Source of the DNA: Leuconostoc gasicomitatum LMG 18811
Lineage (GTDB): Bacteria; Bacillota; Bacilli; Lactobacillales; Lactobacillaceae
DNA length: 64,000 nucleotides
Assembly (NCBI RefSeq): GCF_000196855.1
Contig: NC_014319.1
Location: 992,001 to 1,056,000, forward strand
Reading direction: 5' to 3'
Shown in pieces: positions 54,805-63,580 of the stretch (position 1 is the first letter of the stretch; each line of letters starts with the position of its first letter). A program made the position numbers and the translations under genes. The notes below the pieces were generated by a model. It saw only the letters and a program-made list of their open reading frames with translations, had not been told where the DNA came from and did no database searches.

Positions 54805-56844
54805 TCACATAATAGCGAAAACTGGTCTGCCTGCATTCCAATCACTGCTATCTCTACTTAAATTATTAGAAAGAGCGCTGACATCATACCAGCCATTATA
54901 ATAACATCTATTATACGGATCTAATACTTCGGTAGCCCCATTGCTATAACCATACGTGGTAAGAGCATGTCCAATACCACCAGCAACATTTACAAAGAAT
55001 ATGACCGGCACACCTTGTTGCAATAAATTAGCAGTACGTTCAACTGTATTAATTTGTTCTACTTTTCTTCCATAAGCAGTAATTGTATTGATTAGATCAC
55101 GTCCTGTGGCACCAAAAGATGATTGACTTAAATTGTTCATAACTGTTTTAACATCATCAGGATTCACATTAATACCGTATGAGCCATTTAATACCATGGC
55201 GATACTGGTAGGTACACAGCCTGCTTGACCCATTGAGTAATCATTAAATCGATGATTAGACCAACGACTATCTAACTGAGAAAAATAAACTGGCTTTTTT
55301 GCGATAATTAAATCACCGTTCCCACCAAAATCATATTTTTTGCCATTAACACGGATTGATGTATTACGTAGTTGATTATAGTTATTACCATAATATTCAA
55401 CTTGATAAGGGTGACTACCATAATAACGTAACCCTTTTACGGCATCTCCATTGGCGCCAAAGAAATAGATGGTATTGGCATTTGTGCGAACATAATTGTT
55501 ACGTACTTGGTTATAGTTATTACCATAGTATTCCATTTTGCCATTATCATAATTACGAATTCCCTTTATGGCATCTCCGTTGGTACCAAAGAAATAGATG
55601 GTATTAGCATTTGTACGAACATAATTGTTACGTACTTGATTATAGTTATTACTATAATATTCCATTTTGCCATTATCATAATTACGAATACCCTTTACAG
55701 CATCTCCGTTGGCACCAAAGAAATAGATGGTGTTGGCATTTGTACGAACATAATTGTTGCGTACTTGATTATAGTTATTACTATAATATTCCATCTTACC
55801 ATTATCATAATTACGAATTCCCTTTACAGCATCTCCGTTGGTACCAAAGAAATAGATGGTATTAGCATTTGTACGAACATAATTGTTGCGTACTTGATTA
55901 TAGTTATTACTATAATATTCCATTTTGCCATTATCATAATTACGAATACCCTTTACGGCATCTCCGTTGGTACCAAAGAAATAAATGGTATTGGCATTTG
56001 TACGAACATAATTGTTTTGTATTTGTTTAAAGTCCTGACCATAATATTGCATTTTGCCATTACCATAGTCACGTTCACCTGTCACAGCGTGTCCGTCTTT
56101 TTCATCAAAATACATATATGTCTGATCAACTTTTAAATAGCCATAATGCATGTGACCATTGTTATCATAATAAACAGTTTTAGATAAAAGATTGGTTAGT
56201 CCAACTGAATAATTGCCTTGCTTGTCAAAATTATACCAGTAATTATCAATATTTTTTTCACCGACAACTATTTTACCGTTTTCATAAAATTGATTTGTTC
56301 CGTTTTTATTGATCCACCCGTTTTTCACAGGTTCTTGTGTTTGAACCTGTGCGGAACTATCTGTCTTCCCTGATGTTGGAACGGTACTGATCTCTGATGA
56401 AGGTGTCACGTTAGTTGCTTTATCATTACTATCAGTGGACAAAACTGTACTTGATGATAAACTACTATTTGTTGCCGTTTCCTTGTCATTATTGACAGTA
56501 GTGTCAGTATTTGATGTGGTTTGCTTTTCAGCTTGTGCCTTATCTTTATCATTTTGCGTGGTAGTTATGTTACTATCGGCGACTTTGTTATCAATATTAT
56601 CAGATGAATTTTTTGATGAATTCATTGCTATGTGATCTGGTTCCTTGACAGAACTAGAAGCCGTTGCTATCTGATTTTCAGATTGGTTAGTATCCGATTT
56701 GACAACTGCACTGTCTGAACCAGATACTAGCGTTGTATCTGCACTTGCCGAGTTAATAGCAAAGGTAGTCATGATACCAGTAGTTAAAACAACTCCTGTG
56801 ACTAACCTCTTACCAACTTTATATAATTTATATCCCTTAATCAT
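54805..56844 (-). CDS. Secreted C39-like peptidase with glucan-binding repeats
   Basis: The N-terminus has the KxYKxGKxxV-type signal (YKLYKVGKRLVTG) and ends near SASA. A Ser/Thr/Asn-rich region to about residue 180 follows, then roughly eight glucan/choline-binding-type repeats (about 185-515), several of them near-identical 43-residue units. The C-terminal C39_2-like domain (about 520-679) has Cys in AGCVPTS, His in IGHALTTYG and Asp in VLDPYN. It is probably held on glucan at the cell surface and cuts peptides or wall stems. ATG 56844 follows GGGGGG. The signal type and repeats match the dextransucrase, so it may act on the same polymer layer. Confidence 0.88.
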   Translation of the reverse strand: MIKGYKLYKVGKRLVTGVVLTTGIMTTFAINSASADTTLVSGSDSAVVKSDTNQSENQIATASSSVKEPDHIAMNSSKNSSDNIDNKVADSNITTTQNDKDKAQAEKQTTSNTDTTVNNDKETATNSSLSSSTVLSTDSNDKATNVTPSSEISTVPTSGKTDSSAQVQTQEPVKNGWINKNGTNQFYENGKIVVGEKNIDNYWYNFDKQGNYSVGLTNLLSKTVYYDNNGHMHYGYLKVDQTYMYFDEKDGHAVTGERDYGNGKMQYYGQDFKQIQNNYVRTNANTIYFFGTNGDAVKGIRNYDNGKMEYYSNNYNQVRNNYVRTNANTIYFFGTNGDAVKGIRNYDNGKMEYYSNNYNQVRNNYVRTNANTIYFFGANGDAVKGIRNYDNGKMEYYSNNYNQVRNNYVRTNANTIYFFGTNGDAIKGIRNYDNGKMEYYGNNYNQVRNNYVRTNANTIYFFGANGDAVKGLRYYGSHPYQVEYYGNNYNQLRNTSIRVNGKKYDFGGNGDLIIAKKPVYFSQLDSRWSNHRFNDYSMGQAGCVPTSIAMVLNGSYGINVNPDDVKTVMNNLSQSSFGATGRDLINTITAYGRKVEQINTVERTANLLQQGVPVIFFVNVAGGIGHALTTYGYSNGATEVLDPYNRCYYNGWYDVSALSNNLSRDSSDWNAGRPVFAIM
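55440..56016 (-). repeat. 129-bp tandem repeats in the surface protein gene
   Basis: The marker CGAACATAATTGTT recurs at 55487, 55616, 55745, 55874 and (slightly changed) 56003, exactly 129 bases apart. Each unit encodes 43 residues with NYVRTNANTIYFFG and GDAVKGIRNYDNGKMEYY. Near identity implies recent duplication and likely copy-number variation. Confidence 0.92.
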
Positions 56845-57116
56845 TTTGCCCCCCAATTATTCCATTGCAACAGTAATTTAATATCTTAATATTATAACCG
56901 GTTTTTCATTCATGTACAATTTAATTTTCATTGCTATTTTTATTAATTTCCGTTTAACTTGATATAACTGTTGTCCAATTAAAGTAAAGCCTATTCCCAG
57001 CAAAGCTAAATCACGATAGGTAACGGTTACGAACATGTTAATTCTTTGAGTTTGTTCACTCAAAGCAAACAAAAAAGAACTATCATAAATAAGTATAACA
57101 GGCGTTCCTTTTCAAT

Positions 57117-57368
57117 CTAAAGTATTACAGTCAGTCCTGTGACATGCCTGATTTTTTGCGCAATTTCTGGCAATTTCTCACGATAAATTTCCCCATCTAA
57201 TCGCGCAATCTGTTGAACTGTTGTGGCATAGCCAATCTTATAGTATTGAAAGTAGATATTGATTTGACCAGAATAAATTTGATCCACCAACTTGACTTCA
57301 TAAATCGTGTTTGGTTTTTTGGTAAATAGTTGTTCGATTTCTAAAATAATCTCGTCAATTGTTGTCAT
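57117..57368 (-). CDS. Small protein of the second umuC cassette, 83 aa
   Basis: This is a clear paralogue of the product of 25533-25787: both have KQPNTIYEV or KKPNTIYEV, then a YYKIG segment, and end in a T-x-LTV strand. Function is not known. It overlaps the YolD-like gene by 14 bases. Preservation in both cassettes argues for a working role with the polymerase. Confidence 0.75.
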   Translation of the reverse strand: MTTIDEIILEIEQLFTKKPNTIYEVKLVDQIYSGQINIYFQYYKIGYATTVQQIARLDGEIYREKLPEIAQKIRHVTGLTVIL

Positions 57369-57738
57369 GACTTAACCTCACTGCCCACATGTTCTCAAAT
57401 AAAATATGTTCTGTGCCAATCATGACACCACGATCAGAAAAACCAGCAACTATACCAACAACGTTAGATAACATATGATTTGTTTGGTCTGTGTAATTTT
57501 CTTGCACAATAACCAATTTATAATTAATACTGGCATACTGTAAGCGTGACTTCATTTCTGATAAGGACATTTGTGCCATTTTTTTCGTGACATGATGTCT
57601 TTGTTGTCTTTGTTGTTTTTCTTGTTTCAGTGACGATGTATGATCAGATAAAAAGTAACCGTTCCACTTGACTTTGCCACGCTCACGATAATCATTTTTG
57701 AAGAAGTTGGTCACCAATCGGCTAAAATCATCATTCAT
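57355..57738 (-). CDS. YolD-like protein of the second umuC cassette
   Basis: The N-terminal signature YRERGKVKWNGYFLSDHTSSL is almost the same as in the first cassette. ATG 57738 is taken because GGGGGT lies upstream and the product then aligns with the first copy; a longer frame from 57762 lies inside umuC. It overlaps the umuC stop by 8 bases. The role is as uncertain as for the first copy. Confidence 0.75.
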   Translation of the reverse strand: MNDDFSRLVTNFFKNDYRERGKVKWNGYFLSDHTSSLKQEKQQRQQRHHVTKKMAQMSLSEMKSRLQYASINYKLVIVQENYTDQTNHMLSNVVGIVAGFSDRGVMIGTEHILFENMWAVRLSHDNN

Positions 57739-59044
57739 AGCTGTTACCCCCGTCATGGCCACCCACTAAATTCGCACGATCAATCGCTGTACCGCCTTCT
57801 AGTTTGGACATGGCACGCATAATCGCAGTTGTCCCAAAGCGTTGACGTAACTCATCAACGACTTGATCAATTTTATTAGTGTTAATCTGTTGTTCTGGTT
57901 GTCTAAATAAGTCTAGTTGAATACCCATGGCATCAATTAGCCCACTATAATCAATGCCAATATGACGAATAACTTCGCCATGCCAATTTTGCTCAAATAA
58001 CTGTATCATAATTTCCATTAATTTTCGCGTGTCGTTAGTTGCATCAATTCGTAATTGTTTTCTAAAACCATGACTACTTTGTTTTTCACTTTCTGCATAC
58101 GAATGACCAATAAATAAACTCACTATAGTTGCCTGTTTTTGATGGAATCGAATACGTGAGGCGACTTGATCCACCATTTCACGAATGACAATTTCAATTT
58201 CTTCACGCTTATGATAATCGCGTGGTAATACTTGCGAATTACTATAAGATTTACTTTTAGGGACAATAACCTCTGTTAAATCAGAGCGATCAATGCCCCA
58301 TGATAGCGCATAAAATTGTTCGCCGACGATACCCATTTTAGCACGGAAAATATAAGGATCTTGATGAGCCAAATCATACATGGAATTTACGCCCATATTA
58401 TTTAATTTAAGTGCTGTGCGCTTGCCAATACTCCAAATATCATTTAATTGCGTGATTGGCCACAATTTTTTAGGGACATCTGCGTAATGCCAAACGCCCA
58501 TAAGATTAGGCGCATGTTTAGCTTCTATATCTAAAGCAATCTTAGCCAAAACTGGCGAATCGCCAATACCAACAGTCAGATAAATGCCAGTCTCCTTACG
58601 GACACGTTCTTGAATTTTTCGCGCCACGATTTCTGGTGAATCGCCAAAGAAATCCCAAGTATCCGTCACATCTAACAATGACTCATCAATTGAATACGCC
58701 AATAATTTTTCTTCTGTGGTATATTCACGATAAATACTGTTAATCCGTAAATTTTCTTGAATATACAGGTTCATTCTAGGGTGTACAATAATCAATTTTT
58801 TATCTCTAGGTAAATCACGTTGGCGCATGATGTTACTTGCTCCAAGATTTTTTTTAGCCATAGGTGAAGCTGCTAAAACCAAACCACCATTTGTATTGGC
58901 TTGTTCAGACATAACAACTAAAATTGATCGCAGTGGGTTCAAACCAAGATCAACGCTTTCAACACTGGCATAAAAGCTTTTTGAATCAATCATAAAGAAT
59001 ACGCGTTGTTTTTCATATTGATAATTATAGCTCTGCCCAACCAT
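57731..59044 (-). CDS. Y-family DNA polymerase, second UmuC-like copy
   Basis: The protein aligns with the polymerase of 23816-25138 over its full length (437 aa). It has the same active-site blocks, IDSKSFYASVE and YSIDESLLDV, and the same end (LVGGHDGGNSYE against LVGGHNGGNSYD). The differences are spread out, so the two are diverged paralogues and not a recent duplication. The frame is intact and an SOS box lies upstream. AAGGAA precedes the ATG. Having two such polymerases suggests that this one was left by an older element. Confidence 0.93.
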   Translation of the reverse strand: MVGQSYNYQYEKQRVFFMIDSKSFYASVESVDLGLNPLRSILVVMSEQANTNGGLVLAASPMAKKNLGASNIMRQRDLPRDKKLIIVHPRMNLYIQENLRINSIYREYTTEEKLLAYSIDESLLDVTDTWDFFGDSPEIVARKIQERVRKETGIYLTVGIGDSPVLAKIALDIEAKHAPNLMGVWHYADVPKKLWPITQLNDIWSIGKRTALKLNNMGVNSMYDLAHQDPYIFRAKMGIVGEQFYALSWGIDRSDLTEVIVPKSKSYSNSQVLPRDYHKREEIEIVIREMVDQVASRIRFHQKQATIVSLFIGHSYAESEKQSSHGFRKQLRIDATNDTRKLMEIMIQLFEQNWHGEVIRHIGIDYSGLIDAMGIQLDLFRQPEQQINTNKIDQVVDELRQRFGTTAIMRAMSKLEGGTAIDRANLVGGHDGGNSYE

Positions 59045-59080
59045 TTTTTATTGTTCCTTGTCATATAGTCTATTTTACCA

Positions 59081-59109
59081 TTATACGAACAAATGTTCTT
59101 ATATGCAAT
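59081..59109 (-). promoter_or_regulatory. SOS promoter of the second umuC copy
   Basis: On the minus strand TTGCAT and TATAAT (59081-59086) are 16 bp apart. The LexA-type box GAACATTTGTTC (59088-59099) sits between them, as in the first cassette. Confidence 0.85.
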
Positions 59110-59411
59110 AGTTTAATATATTAATTTTCTTAATTGTTTTTAGCATGATAAAGTTGTTATTACTTAAATTATATCCTGTATCTATAAAACTAAATCACGA
59201 TAAACAAAGATCACAATTTTGAATTTTTCAACCAAATTTTGTACGCGCCTTGCTAAGTATTGAATCAAAAAGCACATCACTATATGTCTGTGATATGCTT
59301 GTCATATTTTAGTATGTAGCTGCATAGATATCTGTAACGTTTTTGGAAATATTGTTAATGTTTATGTTAAACTAATCATGAAATATTAATAGAAAGATGA
59401 GGTCCAAGGTT

Positions 59412-60050
59412 ATGACCGAATTCCCTAATCCCGATAAAATTTATCCTGATGAAAATGTTAAAAGTATTGTCTTTTTAAAAAATGTTGTTACTAAACCTAA
59501 TATTGATGTAGGAATATATACATATTTTTCAGACAAAGAACCGACAAAATTTGAAGATCACGTCACTCACCATTATGATTTTATAAATGATAAATTGATT
59601 ATCGGTAAATTTTGTTCAATTGGAGAAAATATTGAAATTATAATGAATGGCGCTAATCATCTCATGAAAGGAATGACATCTTACCCTTTCTATATCATGG
59701 GTCACAACTGGTCTGATCATCTCCCAACATTTGATGATTTGCCAATCAAAGGAGATACTATAATAGAAAACGATGTGTGGATAGGTCAGAATGTAACAAT
59801 TTTACCAGGAGTTCACATCGAAAATGGCGCAATCATTGGTGCTAATAGTGTTGTAGCTAGTGATATTCCGGCTTACTCAATTGTTGCTGGGAACCCTGCA
59901 AAAAAAATTCGAAAAAGATTTCCAGACGCTATCATTGAGCGTCTACAAAAACTTGCCTGGTGGGACAAAGATATTACATGGATAACGAAAAATATTGACA
60001 ACTTAATGACTGCAAATGTTATAGAATCAAAAATAGACGAATTAATTTAA
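59412..60050 (+). CDS. Vat/xenobiotic acetyltransferase family protein (left-handed beta helix)
   Basis: The 212-aa protein has hexapeptide repeats of a left-handed beta helix: LIIGKFCSIGENIEI, DVWIGQNVTILPGV, IIGANSVVASDIPAYSIVAGNPAK. It also has the segment MNGANHLMKG that holds the catalytic His of Vat enzymes. Vat proteins acetylate streptogramin A antibiotics. Close chromosomal relatives exist whose substrate is unknown, so resistance is possible but not shown. The start at ATG 59412 has GAGGT at 8 bases; ATG 59397 has no site. A terminator directly follows. Confidence 0.85.
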   Translation: MTEFPNPDKIYPDENVKSIVFLKNVVTKPNIDVGIYTYFSDKEPTKFEDHVTHHYDFINDKLIIGKFCSIGENIEIIMNGANHLMKGMTSYPFYIMGHNWSDHLPTFDDLPIKGDTIIENDVWIGQNVTILPGVHIENGAIIGANSVVASDIPAYSIVAGNPAKKIRKRFPDAIIERLQKLAWWDKDITWITKNIDNLMTANVIESKIDELI

Positions 60051-60061
60051 TTCGTCTATTT
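60031..60061 (+). terminator. Terminator of the Vat-like gene
   Basis: AAATAGACGAATTAA and TTAATTCGTCTATTT form a near loop-less stem that includes the last codons of the gene, followed by AT-rich sequence. Confidence 0.65.
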
Positions 60062-60360
60062 AGATCCAATCTAAAATTTTTGAATTAAACTTTTTTTGAT
60101 ATTTGCAAAATTAATATCTCATTTTATAATTGCTTGTGTAATTAATACTTTTAGTCGTTACTAAGATCAAATTTTCATGTTTTAGCACTAATTTCACTGT
60201 ATCGATTGCTTCAATAGTTTGTGCCAATGACCGGTTTTCTTTAAAACAGCGGATTCGGAACAATTGATTGCAAAAGCCATTTTTTAATATTTTCTACTGA
60301 TTACTTTCTTGGTTGTCCTATAAATTGCATCCTATGTCCTAACAACGTAAGCATAATTAT
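60062..60360 (-). pseudogene. Decayed 3' end of an ICE relaxase gene
   Basis: Read on minus, this stretch aligns base for base with 21640-21940 of the relaxase gene. A run of 21 identical bases links 60224-60244 with 21763-21783, and further matched blocks (AAAAATGG, GTCAT..., ATTAATTTTG, CAAAAAAA) follow in the same order and spacing on both sides. The protein equivalents VLKKTGHW and WLLQSIVP can still be read, but in different frames, with stops. The 5' part of the gene is missing. Confidence 0.8.
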
Positions 60361-60433
60361 TATTGTACCGACTTGTTGGACAAATATTAGTTTGTAATTG
60401 ATTTCATGTTAGCATAATCCAAATAAAATAACT

Positions 60434-60470
60434 TAAAAAATACTATGATTTAGTTATCACAGTATTTTTA
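60434..60470 (-). terminator. Terminator of the ada-like operon
   Basis: On minus AAAAATACTGTGAT and ATCATAGTATTTTTT pair around a short loop and end in a T-run, at the stop of the Ada-like gene. Confidence 0.8.
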
Positions 60471-61511
60471 CTTTGAAGATTCAAGATTTAATAAATATTT
60501 TTTTCGTTCGACACCACCTCCGTAACCTCCAAGTTGGCCATTACTATTTATCACTCTATGGCAAGGAATAATAATTGCAATTTTGTTTGCACCATTGGCA
60601 TTACCTACCGCTTGTGATTTGTTTCTGTCGCCAAGTATTGTAGCTATTTCTTTATAGGTCAGTTTATCTCCAGCCTTGCTAGTTAGTAATATATTCCAAA
60701 CCTTTTTTTGAAATAAAGAACCGTCCAAGTATAATGGTACATTGAATTTTTTTAATTTTTTGTCAAAATATAGATTAATTTGGTAAGCGGTTAATTCACT
60801 AATTTTTGTGGCACCATAAATTAGTCTTGCATTTTGCTTATTACGTAACTTAGATATTTCCGTTTCAAGTCCTCTTCTATTTTCAAATTCTAAAAGATAT
60901 AAAAATTCATCATCTGTTATTGAAATCATTCTACCTATTGGTGTTTCGATAAAATTAGTGTTTAGTAATTTTACTGTCATTCTTGTGGATGGGTTTCCCA
61001 TTATTTTTGTAAAGGCATCATTAAAACCGCTTGCTGACTCAAAGCCAGCGGAAACTTGCTGATCGATTACTTTACTACCTTGCTGTATCGCTTTGAATGC
61101 AATACCAATACGTCGTGATCTTGCATACTGAACAAATGTCATACCATAAATTTTCTTGAACATTCGGCGAGCACTTGCCGAATGTATTCCTAACAATTTA
61201 AAATCATAATCTTTCCATTTTTTTTCAGGATTTTGTTCAATAGCTTCAACTAATAGTTTTACTTCAGTAGGTAATTCTTGTGGATAGGAAAGCGGATGAC
61301 ACACTTTGCAAGGTCTATAACCTCTTAATAATGCCTCCTCAGCTGATTGATAAAACTCACAGTTTTCGAATTTGGGCTTTCTAGCAGTGCATGATGGATG
61401 ACAAAATATACCTGTTGTCTTAATCCCAGCGAAAAATACGCCATCAAATTCTGTATCTTTTTTTATCAACGCATTATAGTAAATCTGCTTTTGATTTTCA
61501 GACTTAATCAA
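60468..61511 (-). CDS. ada: Ada-type bifunctional DNA repair protein and regulator
   Basis: The 347-aa protein combines three parts. The N-terminal zinc domain has C37, C41, C68 and C71 (FCHPSC, CKVC), where one Cys takes methyl groups from phosphotriesters. An AraC-type helix-turn-helix segment follows (about 85-175). The O6-methylguanine methyltransferase has the active-site motif IPCHRVI near 315. It repairs alkylated DNA and, once methylated, activates its regulon. The start is TTG 61511 with AGGGGG at 7 bases. It lies 4 bp after the PEP-mutase-family gene on the same transcript, an uncommon partner. Confidence 0.93.
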   Translation of the reverse strand: MIKSENQKQIYYNALIKKDTEFDGVFFAGIKTTGIFCHPSCTARKPKFENCEFYQSAEEALLRGYRPCKVCHPLSYPQELPTEVKLLVEAIEQNPEKKWKDYDFKLLGIHSASARRMFKKIYGMTFVQYARSRRIGIAFKAIQQGSKVIDQQVSAGFESASGFNDAFTKIMGNPSTRMTVKLLNTNFIETPIGRMISITDDEFLYLLEFENRRGLETEISKLRNKQNARLIYGATKISELTAYQINLYFDKKLKKFNVPLYLDGSLFQKKVWNILLTSKAGDKLTYKEIATILGDRNKSQAVGNANGANKIAIIIPCHRVINSNGQLGGYGGGVERKKYLLNLESSK

Positions 61512-61515
61512 TGAT

Positions 61516-62319
61516 CTACCCCCTTGCTAAGTTAATTAGTTTATTGTTTTCTAAATATGAAATTTGATCAATTTTCTGCTTAAAATAGTCTTCAACCGTA
61601 AAATTAGTATGATTAAATTCCAGAAAAGTTGAAGGACCAAAACTAATTCTTGAAATCCCTATTGAGAGATATTCTTCCAATTTATCAGATTGAATATCAA
61701 GCATAATATTCAAAGGAACTGAAATATTTCGTGCTATTGTACTAATAAATTCTTTGTTTTTTAACCCTGGAATAAAGATACCATCAATGGCATGTTTTTC
61801 ATACTGATTGATTCTGTCGATTGTTTCCTTAAGTAACTCTTTATTTTGATTTTTAATCATTAAATCACCTGAAAAAAAACTATCAGTCCTAATGTTCACA
61901 AACATACTTTTTTCGATATCAGTATGATTGATTAGATTTATTTTTTCTGTAAATTTTTCAATGGCTTGCAGTTCATTTTCTCCAGGTAGTTTATCTTCTA
62001 GATTGATTCCACTAATCTTATTTTTAATCAAATATTTGATGTTACTTTGAAGGCTGTTTGAATTATCGGAATACCCGGCTTCAAAATCTAAACTCCTGAA
62101 CATATCTCCTGTTAGACTGCTAAAAATGCCAACATTTTCATTTAAAGATACCTGTTGTCCATCTTCCTTGTTCTTATCTGCTGCAGAGCCATAGCTACTG
62201 CTGGCCACAACTTTTATTTTTTCATGTTGTAATGCTTTTGCACTATCCCTATTCCAGACATTCAGTAACGTTAGCGGTCTGTTAGGGTTATGCATTTTAG
62301 CAAAGTCATTGTTATTCAT
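61516..62319 (-). CDS. Isocitrate lyase / PEP mutase family protein
   Basis: The 267-aa TIM-barrel protein has the family segments LLNVWNRDSAKAL, FEAGYSD, GINLEDKLP and IFIPGL. These correspond to the Mg2+-binding and substrate-binding loops of PEP mutase and oxaloacetate/methylisocitrate lyase relatives. The KKCGH loop of true isocitrate lyases is not seen, so the substrate is open. The ribosome site AAAAGGAA is good. It is the first gene of an operon with ada, which suggests a link to alkylation or other stress, but the reaction is unknown. Confidence 0.85.
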   Translation of the reverse strand: MNNNDFAKMHNPNRPLTLLNVWNRDSAKALQHEKIKVVASSSYGSAADKNKEDGQQVSLNENVGIFSSLTGDMFRSLDFEAGYSDNSNSLQSNIKYLIKNKISGINLEDKLPGENELQAIEKFTEKINLINHTDIEKSMFVNIRTDSFFSGDLMIKNQNKELLKETIDRINQYEKHAIDGIFIPGLKNKEFISTIARNISVPLNIMLDIQSDKLEEYLSIGISRISFGPSTFLEFNHTNFTVEDYFKQKIDQISYLENNKLINLARG

Positions 62320-62451
62320 TAGTAAGTTCCTTTTCTTTTATAGGGTATGTACAGTATAAATAATTTTTTTAATTAATACATACGAAAAATGAACAACTAT
62401 TTTTTTAAACAACAAGGACTCTAACCAATTACAAGTATCTAGAGGATAGTT

Positions 62452-62741
62452 TTAAATGACACCCTTAGCCATTCTAATCCATTTCTTCAGAGCGATATAT
62501 TTCACCACTTTGTACGAATACCTGATGCGAGCATGAATATTCATGTTTAATCGTGTGCGTTTATCAAGGTATGAAAAATATAGTGAATTACCATGAGGCA
62601 ATTCACGTAGAATCAATGGCAGTGTATATCCCAGTGATCTAGTTTTATCTGATTGAGTCATTTTTTAATATTCAATCATGTGACGTTGATTTTCATTTAA
62701 ATGTAACCGACGTTTAAATTTTTTGGTGTTTCATCATTCAT
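62452..62741 (-). pseudogene. Decayed 5' part of an IS30-like transposase gene
   Basis: The reading contains LNENQR, then TRSLGYTLPLILREL, SYLDKRTRLNMNIHARIRYS and KYIALKKWIRMAKG. These match residues 15-100 of the transposase at 22462-23625. A stop and frameshifts are present near 62665-62720, and the similarity ends after about codon 100. It cannot give a working protein. Confidence 0.8.
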
Positions 62742-62937
62742 GAAGAATGCTTTCTTATTTTCATGTTTAGATTAAATTTTCTTGTATTAAATTTATTATT
62801 TCACATATATGTTTATTATTTTATTTTTAAAACTGATTTTACTCTGCTAGTCACTAAAAAGTTTGTAATAAAATTTCATTGTATAATATGCTTATAATAG
62901 TAATTACTACATTTCAATTTCAGTGAGGGAATTTCAT

Positions 62938-63462
62938 ATGATGAAGATAAAATATACAACAGTATTTATTGATCGCGACGGTACCATTGGTGGTAATGGC
63001 CATTTCAAGTCGTTGCAAGATTTCAGACTATTTCCCTATACAGTTAACGCCATTAAGAGATTAAAAGCAAATGGTATGCAAGTATTTGGTCTATCCAATC
63101 AAACGCATATTGAAGATGGGGAAATGAACTATTATGATTTTTTTAATTCACTACTGTCAATAGGCTTCGATGATGCTTTTATTTGTCCTCACTCTGAAAA
63201 CACTAACTGCAATTGCCGAAAACCTAAACAAGGATTAATCGAACAGGCCCATGCAAAATATGATTTCGACAATAGTCAATCAATCATTATTGGTGATCGT
63301 TACTCATCTGATATGCAGTTGGCTCTGGATTGTAAAATGCTAGGAATTCACGTATCTACAGGAAAATCTGAATTGAATTCTCCACTGAATAACAAAGATA
63401 TTACCGAAGGCATTATCAAAGTTAAAAATCTAGAAGCAGCTGTTGATTATATAGTTGTGTAA
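62938..63462 (+). CDS. HAD family hydrolase, GmhB/histidinol-phosphatase-like
   Basis: The 174-aa HAD-IIIA phosphatase has the nucleophile motif FIDRDGTIGG near residue 13, the second motif GLSNQT near 54, and the last motif IIGDRYSSDMQLA near 115. A zinc-loop-like cluster CPHSENTNCNC lies near 88-98, as in heptose-bisphosphate phosphatases. It probably removes a phosphate from a sugar or small metabolite. Starts ATG 62938 and 62941 follow GAGGGA; the longer GTG frame at 62923 covers the ribosome site. Confidence 0.88.
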   Translation: MMKIKYTTVFIDRDGTIGGNGHFKSLQDFRLFPYTVNAIKRLKANGMQVFGLSNQTHIEDGEMNYYDFFNSLLSIGFDDAFICPHSENTNCNCRKPKQGLIEQAHAKYDFDNSQSIIIGDRYSSDMQLALDCKMLGIHVSTGKSELNSPLNNKDITEGIIKVKNLEAAVDYIVV

Positions 63463-63580
63463 TTAGGACCTGTGGCCTTTTATCGCCATCACATTTTAGC
63501 TTATTAATCATCTGACTTTGTTTATCATGTGCTTTTTTTGTTAAAAGACTTTTTCCGTTTATAAACATTAATTTAGATAT

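Larger units (their letters stand above)
57117..62741 (-). mobile_element. Remains of a second ICE copy
   Basis: On the minus strand lie an intact umuC / YolD-like / small-gene cassette, the decayed 3' end of a relaxase gene and the decayed 5' end of an IS30-like transposase gene. All three correspond to genes in the element at the left of the window. The order differs somewhat and unrelated genes (Vat-like, ada, PEP-mutase family) lie between them, so this is a rearranged relic. Confidence 0.65.

Noticed and set aside
55440-56016. Regular spacing that could suggest a CRISPR array
   Set aside because: The 129-bp units are near identical along their whole length and in frame with a surface protein, so there are no spacers.
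55507-56136. A 209-aa plus-strand frame with strong hydrophobic repeats
   Set aside because: It is the antisense reading of the 129-bp tandem repeats of the surface protein gene; the periodicity explains its length.
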